Assembly: GCA_016650185.1 (NCBI GenBank)
Contig: JAENWE010000421.1
Span: 1 to 5,628 of the forward strand
Length of the DNA: 5,628 bases
Reading direction: 5' to 3'
Origin: Vicinamibacteria bacterium
GTDB taxonomy: Bacteria; Acidobacteriota; Vicinamibacteria; Fen-336; JAGNNV01
The notes under the pieces were generated by a model, which was not told the DNA's origin, did not search any database, and saw nothing but the letters and a program-made list of their open reading frames with translations. Of this stretch, positions 1-5,628 are shown in pieces (the first letter of the stretch is position 1; the number at the start of each line of letters is the position of its first letter). A program made the position numbers and the translations under genes.

Positions 1-1
1 C

Positions 2-1123
2 CGAGGCCAGGCCCTCACCAGCCTGTGCGTTCAGACCGAGTATCTGATCGTGAACGTGATCGAGGTCTACGTGACCGCCGGCCTTCTCCGTTTCATGACC
101 GGCATCAGTGTGCCCATGGCGACGTGCTGCGCGGTGGTCATCCTGGTCAGCTATACCGCGTTCGGAGGCTTGTGGGGAGCCGCCTACACCAACTTGATTC
201 ATTGCGTCGTCATTTTCGTCGGCCTCACCTCGGTAGCGGTGCTCGGAACCGCATCCTTCGGCGGTTGGGAGGCGGTCACCCGCGTGGTTGGTGAGCAGCT
301 CGCGGTCGTGGGGCGGGATGAGGGCGCCTTCTGGAGCCTGGCGGGTCAGGGGGTGGGGCCCATCGTGGCCATGATCTTCTCGGCTGCCGTCCACACTCCG
401 GCCGCCTCGATCTACGCCAACTTCTCCGCCGCGGCGAGGCGCGAGACGCATCTGCCCGCCACGTTCGTCCTCGCGGGTTTTGGCGCGGGTCTTGTCCCCG
501 CTGTGGCCGGCGTCATCGGCATCCTGACTCTGGCCCGGTACGGGGCGGCCAAAGGCCTCTCCGGCTACGCCATCATCACCACGTTCGCTACCGAGACCAG
601 TCCCTGGCTCGGTGGACTGGCGGTCGCCGCCATCCTCGCCGCGGTGATTTCCACCGGCGGGCCGATCCTGCTCTCGAGCGCCACCCTGTTCGTGCGCGAC
701 TGGCTCCCGGCTCGGGTCACCGCCACGCCTCAAGGCACGCTTCGCGCATATCGGATCGCCACCGTCGCCTACGGAGTCTTGTCCGGGTTCCTTTCACTTC
801 TGGTGGTGAAGTCCGGCATCTCTCTTTTGAGCCTTCTTCTCTTCGGATACGCCACGGTGGTGCCTCCCGCCATCGCTTTGTTCTTCCTTCTCTACTGGCG
901 ACGCACCACGGAGACGAGCGTCTTGTGGGGCATGGGGTTGGGCTATGGCGCGAGTGTTGTTTCCTATGCTCTGGTGCGGGTCGGATGGTCGGCCGTCGAT
1001 CCGTCCTATGCGAGCACGCTGGTTCCGCTTGTGGTGGTTCCTCTGGTCGCTCTTGGGTGGCCACGGTCCGGGGGCAGGGAGGCGGCGCGCTTTCGCGACA
1101 TCCTTCGCACTCCGCAGGCGTGA
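2..1123 (+). CDS. Sodium:solute symporter (SSS family), 5'-truncated by window edge
   Basis: This inner-membrane secondary transporter should couple Na+ entry to uptake of an organic solute; the substrate cannot be read from sequence. The frame is open from the first full codon (position 2), so the true start is upstream. About 373 residues are visible, against roughly 480-550 for the family, so about the first third or quarter is missing. GTG at 50 is an internal codon, not a credible start. Family marks are the FGGLWGAAYTNLIH segment (about 164-205), matching the SSS 'GG-hydrophobic-TD-Q' helix; an AAVISTGGPILLSSATLFVRD-like helix at 641-703, matching the usual 'STADS..L.ASSLFVRD' region; and a C-terminal LLFGYATVVPPAIALFFLLYW helix (about 833-898). 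Ser and Thr at 650-655, equivalent to the Na2-site pair, are kept, but the usual following Ala-Asp is Gly-Gly. About nine or ten hydrophobic helices are visible. The stop overlaps the next ATG by one base, placing it in an operon with the downstream hydrolase. Family confidence is high; substrate is unknown. Confidence 0.88.
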   Translation, partial: RGQALTSLCVQTEYLIVNVIEVYVTAGLLRFMTGISVPMATCCAVVILVSYTAFGGLWGAAYTNLIHCVVIFVGLTSVAVLGTASFGGWEAVTRVVGEQLAVVGRDEGAFWSLAGQGVGPIVAMIFSAAVHTPAASIYANFSAAARRETHLPATFVLAGFGAGLVPAVAGVIGILTLARYGAAKGLSGYAIITTFATETSPWLGGLAVAAILAAVISTGGPILLSSATLFVRDWLPARVTATPQGTLRAYRIATVAYGVLSGFLSLLVVKSGISLLSLLLFGYATVVPPAIALFFLLYWRRTTETSVLWGMGLGYGASVVSYALVRVGWSAVDPSYASTLVPLVVVPLVALGWPRSGGREAARFRDILRTPQA

Positions 1124-1125
1124 TG
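1116..1125 (+). promoter_or_regulatory. Stop/start overlap (TGATG) with weak AGG ribosome site
   Basis: The symporter stop TGA (1121-1123) and the hydrolase ATG (1123-1125) share one base. Only a weak AGG (1116-1118) lies 4 nt before the ATG, so the hydrolase probably depends on ribosomes finishing the symporter. This overlap also decides the hydrolase start: the same frame is open back to 925, but those codons lie inside the symporter and give no homologous residues. Confidence 0.7.
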
Positions 1126-2928
1126 ACTTTCGACTGCCTGCTCGAAGGCGACCAGTTCGTTCGGATGCGCGACGGGGTGGCCCTCTCGGTCAGTGTTTAT
1201 CGCCCGTCGCGCGACGGCAGGGGCTTACCCGGGCCGTTCCCGGTGCTGCTCGAGCGGACGCCGTACGGCAAACGTCGAGCGGTTTCGAATCAGGCCGGCG
1301 AGTTCTTCGCCCGGCAGGGCTATGTGGTGGTGATGCAGGACGTGCGTGGGCGATTCGCGTCGGAGGGCGAGTGGTACTTCCTCGCCGAGCACGAAGGGCC
1401 TGACGGCTTCGACACCGTGGCGTGGATTGCCGCGCAGCCCTGGTGCGACGGGAACATTGGAACCATGGGCCTGTCCTACAGCACGGCTACGCAGCAGGCT
1501 CTGGCCGTCTTGCGTCCGCCCGGCCTAAAAGCCCAGTTTCTGTCCGACGGGGGGTACGACTATTTCCATCGCACCCTGCGTCACTCCGGCGCCTTCGAAC
1601 TCGGCGTCTTGCTCCCCTACGTCGTCCGTCTGGCTCGCGAGGGGCCGGACCTGGCGAAGGACCCCGAGCGTCGCGCCGCCTTTGAAGCCGAACTCGACGG
1701 ATTGCGACCGTGGCTGGACCGCCTGCCTCTTCGAAAGGGCGAGTCCTTCCTGCGCCACGCCCCGCGTGAAGAGCGCTGGTTTTTCGACATGCTCACGACT
1801 TCGAGGCGCGACGCCTATTGGACCCAGCCGACCCTGAGCCTCAAAGAACATGTCGACGCCTACCCCGACATTCCCCTCTTCTTCCAGACCTCCTGGTACG
1901 GTCATCACGTCTGGGCCACGATCGAGAAGTACCGGGCACTTCGCCTCGGGCGCACCTCTCCCATGCGCCTGCTCATCGGCTCGTGGCTGCATGGCTATGA
2001 CGATTTCGCCCGGTCCTACGCGGGGGCCGTGGACTTCGGCCCCGAGGCGCGGATCGACTTCAACGCCTTGCGCCTGCTCTGGTTCGACGCCACCCTCAAG
2101 GGCGCGGATAACGGGATCCTCCGTGGCCCGGACGTTCACTTCTTCGTCCTCGGAGGCGGGTCCGGAGGTCGCGACTCGGAAGGCCGCCTGAAGCATGGAG
2201 GCTCGTGGCGCGACGCAACTACATGGCCGTTATCCGCGGCGAAGGCGGTCACGTTCCACCTTCACCCCGACAGGCGTCTGCGTCTTGAGCCGCAGGAACC
2301 CGGCGGCCCGCCGCACTGTTTCATCTTCGATCCGATCGATCCCGTGCCCACCGTGGGCGGGGGCGTTCAGAACGGAATGTTTCCCCGGCTCATCCAGGGA
2401 GGAGCCTACGACCAGCGCGGCCGGGATGAATTGTGGGTTTGTGCCGACACCGAGCCCCTGGCCAGTCGCGCAGACATCCTGGTGTTCGAGACCGAGCCCT
2501 TGAACGACGACCTCGAGGTCACCGGGCCGGTCTCGGTGCGGCTGTTCGTGTCGTCCTCCGCCAAGGACACCGATTTCACGGCCAAGCTGATCGACGTGTA
2601 CCCGCCGAGCCCCGACTGGCCCCAGGGCTTCGCCATGAACCTGACCGACTCGGTGGCGCGCTGCCGATATCGCGAAGGCTTCGATCACGAAGCGTGGCTC
2701 GAGCCCGGCCGGATCGTCGAGATCGCCATCGAGCCCCAGCCCATCAGCAACGTCTTCGCCAAGGGTCACAAGATCCGTCTCGATATCTCGAGCAGCAACT
2801 TTCCCCGCTTCGACGTCAATCCCAACACCGGGGAGCCGTGCGGCCTCGAGACAAGAGTCGAGGTGGCCGCGAACCGGGTCTACGGGGACGCGGACCACCC
2901 TTCGGCTCTCACCCTCCACACGATCTAG
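1123..2928 (+). CDS. CocE/NonD (X-Pro dipeptidyl-peptidase S15-like) alpha/beta hydrolase, catalytic Asp replaced by Gly
   Basis: The 601-residue protein belongs to the CocE/NonD family of serine esterases and amidases (cocaine esterase, alpha-amino ester hydrolase, X-Pro peptidase relatives). The N-terminal alpha/beta hydrolase domain spans about 1-320, with a cap insertion around 140-240; the C-terminal jelly-roll domain spans about 330-598. Visible landmarks are TPYGK with oxyanion-type Tyr48, VVMQDVRGRFASEGEW (about 69-84), WCDGNIGTMGLSYS with nucleophile Ser118, and IGSWLHG with His290. The acid normally sits in GG-W-Y-D; here the motif reads TSWYGHH and that position is Gly260 (codon GGT at 1900-1902). 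The spacing matches cocaine esterase S117/D259/H287, as recalled. No signal peptide is seen, so it is probably cytoplasmic and acts on the solute imported by the coupled symporter. It starts at 1123 by the TGATG overlap and ends at TAG. Family assignment is strong; activity and substrate are open because of the Asp change. Confidence 0.92.
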   Translation: MTFDCLLEGDQFVRMRDGVALSVSVYRPSRDGRGLPGPFPVLLERTPYGKRRAVSNQAGEFFARQGYVVVMQDVRGRFASEGEWYFLAEHEGPDGFDTVAWIAAQPWCDGNIGTMGLSYSTATQQALAVLRPPGLKAQFLSDGGYDYFHRTLRHSGAFELGVLLPYVVRLAREGPDLAKDPERRAAFEAELDGLRPWLDRLPLRKGESFLRHAPREERWFFDMLTTSRRDAYWTQPTLSLKEHVDAYPDIPLFFQTSWYGHHVWATIEKYRALRLGRTSPMRLLIGSWLHGYDDFARSYAGAVDFGPEARIDFNALRLLWFDATLKGADNGILRGPDVHFFVLGGGSGGRDSEGRLKHGGSWRDATTWPLSAAKAVTFHLHPDRRLRLEPQEPGGPPHCFIFDPIDPVPTVGGGVQNGMFPRLIQGGAYDQRGRDELWVCADTEPLASRADILVFETEPLNDDLEVTGPVSVRLFVSSSAKDTDFTAKLIDVYPPSPDWPQGFAMNLTDSVARCRYREGFDHEAWLEPGRIVEIAIEPQPISNVFAKGHKIRLDISSSNFPRFDVNPNTGEPCGLETRVEVAANRVYGDADHPSALTLHTI

Positions 2929-2945
2929 CGCCGTTCAAGTAGAAT
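2915..2945 (+). promoter_or_regulatory. Possible sigma70-type promoter for hppA
   Basis: TAGAAT (2940-2945) matches five of six bases of TATAAT and lies just after the hydrolase stop. The best -35 candidate is TCCACA (2915-2920), four of six to TTGACA, but the spacer is 19 bp, longer than ideal. The position is right for a separate promoter driving hppA, whose product type and leader differ from the upstream operon. This is weak, motif-only evidence; read-through from the hydrolase is equally possible, as no terminator is seen between them. Confidence 0.3.
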
Positions 2946-2977
2946 CCACGGCCTCATGGCCTCCCGAGGCGCTGTTT

Positions 2978-3002
2978 CCCAGGGTGTCCCTCCCCTCCCC
3001 CC
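2978..3002 (-). other. Pyrimidine tract in hppA leader; G-quadruplex pattern on the minus (template) strand
   Basis: The + strand carries C runs at 2978-2980, 2988-2990, 2992-2995 and 2997-3002, separated by 7, 1 and 1 nt. The minus strand therefore has four runs of at least three G with loops of 1, 1 and 7 nt, which fits the usual G3+N1-7 quadruplex pattern. Bases 2987-3002 are 16 consecutive pyrimidines. The tract lies between the putative promoter and the Shine-Dalgarno site, so it would be in the untranslated leader. Any regulatory effect is inference. Confidence 0.45.
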
Positions 3003-3016
3003 AAGATTCCCCTTTT

Positions 3017-3027
3017 AGGAGAAATGC

Positions 3028-3030
<3 letters not shown>
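3017..3030 (+). promoter_or_regulatory. hppA: Shine-Dalgarno AGGAG fixing the hppA start
   Basis: AGGAG (3017-3021) is followed after 6 nt by ATG at 3028, an ideal spacing. A nearer ATG at 3024 is only 2 nt from the site and opens an 8-codon frame ending at TAA 3048-3050. The in-frame ATG at 3055 (residue 10) has no comparable site, although it starts a cleaner signal-peptide sequence. Position 3028 is therefore preferred. Confidence 0.75.
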
Positions 3031-5454
<2,424 letters not shown>

Positions 5455-5475
5455 TCAGGCCTCCGGAGGCCCTGA
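5455..5475 (+). terminator. Hairpin directly after hppA, possible terminator without a U tract
   Basis: The sequence begins one base after the hppA stop. TCAGGCCTCC (5455-5464) pairs with GGAGGCCCTGA (5465-5475) with a single bulged C; in practice the central CCGG forms the loop. The stem is very G/C-rich, but no T run follows, so it is not a textbook intrinsic terminator. It could stop transcription with help or protect the mRNA 3' end. Confidence 0.5.
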
Positions 5476-5484
5476 GCCAACCCC

Positions 5485-5501
5485 CCGGGCTGCTAGCCCG
5501 G
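5485..5501 (+). terminator. Second G/C hairpin (CCGGGCT-gct-AGCCCGG)
   Basis: A perfect 7-bp stem with a 3-nt loop lies 9 nt after the first hairpin. It is followed by ACTATTCATGAGG, not a T run. It may back up hppA termination, or it may instead be the outer end of the repeat element that fills the rest of the window. Confidence 0.4.
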
Positions 5502-5540
5502 ACTATTCATGAGGAAATCTGCTGCGACGTCCGATACCGC

Positions 5541-5628
5541 GCCACTGGCGGGCGTGCTCGCTCCTCGTCTTCTCACAGTATGTTCAATACTGTTGCGTCG
5601 CTCGTCACTGCGCTTGCCCGCCATTGGC
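5541..5628. repeat. Large imperfect inverted repeat reaching the window edge; possible palindromic or MITE-like element
   Basis: Outer arms 5541-5553 (GCCACTGGCGGGC) and 5616-5628 (GCCCGCCATTGGC) are inverted copies matching at 12 of 13 bases. Nested inside, ACAGTAT (5575-5581) and ATACTGT (5587-5593) form a perfect 7-bp stem with a 5-nt loop. Both pairs share nearly the same centre, at about 5584, and the stretches between them pair only patchily. The right arm ends at the last base of the window, so the symmetry may continue. Counting from the CCGGGCT hairpin at 5485, a full symmetric unit would span about 200 bp. No transposase frame is visible. It could be a dispersed intergenic repeat, a non-autonomous transposable element, or an end of an insertion sequence; the sequence does not decide among these. 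Confidence 0.6.

Noticed and set aside
925..1122. N-terminal extension of the hydrolase by 66 codons to an ATG at 925
   Set aside because: These codons overlap the symporter's last helices in another frame and add no family-like residues; the TGATG overlap marks the start at 1123.
1525..2919. Two minus-strand frames of 223 and 229 codons opposite the hydrolase
   Set aside because: They are shadows of third-position G/C bias; the + strand encodes recognisable CocE/NonD domains over the same bases.
2951..2970. GCCTC...GAGGC hairpin after the hydrolase stop as a terminator
   Set aside because: The stem is only 5 bp with a 10-nt loop (or a 2-nt loop using the inner copy) and no T run follows; too weak to call.
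5509..5628. Open frame ATG 5509 to the window end (40 codons)
   Set aside because: It lies wholly inside the inverted-repeat region, has no ribosome-binding site, and starts within a candidate repeat unit; it is probably not a gene.

Overview
This is a high-GC bacterial window with three protein genes, all on the + strand, followed by a short repeat-rich tail. No rRNA, tRNA, CRISPR array or transposase gene is visible. The G/C-rich third codon positions and the type of membrane pyrophosphatase suggest a Gram-negative-type environmental bacterium, for example from the Acidobacteriota, Myxococcota, Gemmatimonadota or Planctomycetota. The sequence alone does not fix the phylum.

Layout. (1) Positions 2-1123 hold the C-terminal two thirds or more of a sodium:solute symporter (SSS family) whose start lies left of the window. 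(2) Positions 1123-2928 hold a 601-residue cytoplasmic CocE/NonD-type alpha/beta hydrolase. Its ATG shares one base with the symporter stop (TGATG), so the two genes look translationally coupled and probably form an 'import, then hydrolyse' pair for an unknown ester or amide. (3) Positions 2929-3027 are an intergenic leader with a -10-like hexamer, a pyrimidine tract whose opposite strand fits a G-quadruplex pattern, and a clear Shine-Dalgarno site. (4) Positions 3028-5454 encode an ion-translocating membrane pyrophosphatase (hppA, 808 residues). It belongs to a divergent branch with a signal peptide, an altered TM2 region and an enlarged loop before the GNT-K motif. (5) Positions 5455-5628 contain two hairpins after hppA and then a large imperfect inverted repeat that reaches the window edge.

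The main points for a second look are the hydrolase, in which the position of the catalytic Asp is Gly (residue 260) while Ser118, His290 and the oxyanion Tyr48 are kept; the divergent pyrophosphatase; and the terminal inverted repeat, which looks like half of a palindromic unit of about 200 bp and gives a testable prediction for the bases beyond the window. I see no clear evidence of a wholly new multi-gene system here.
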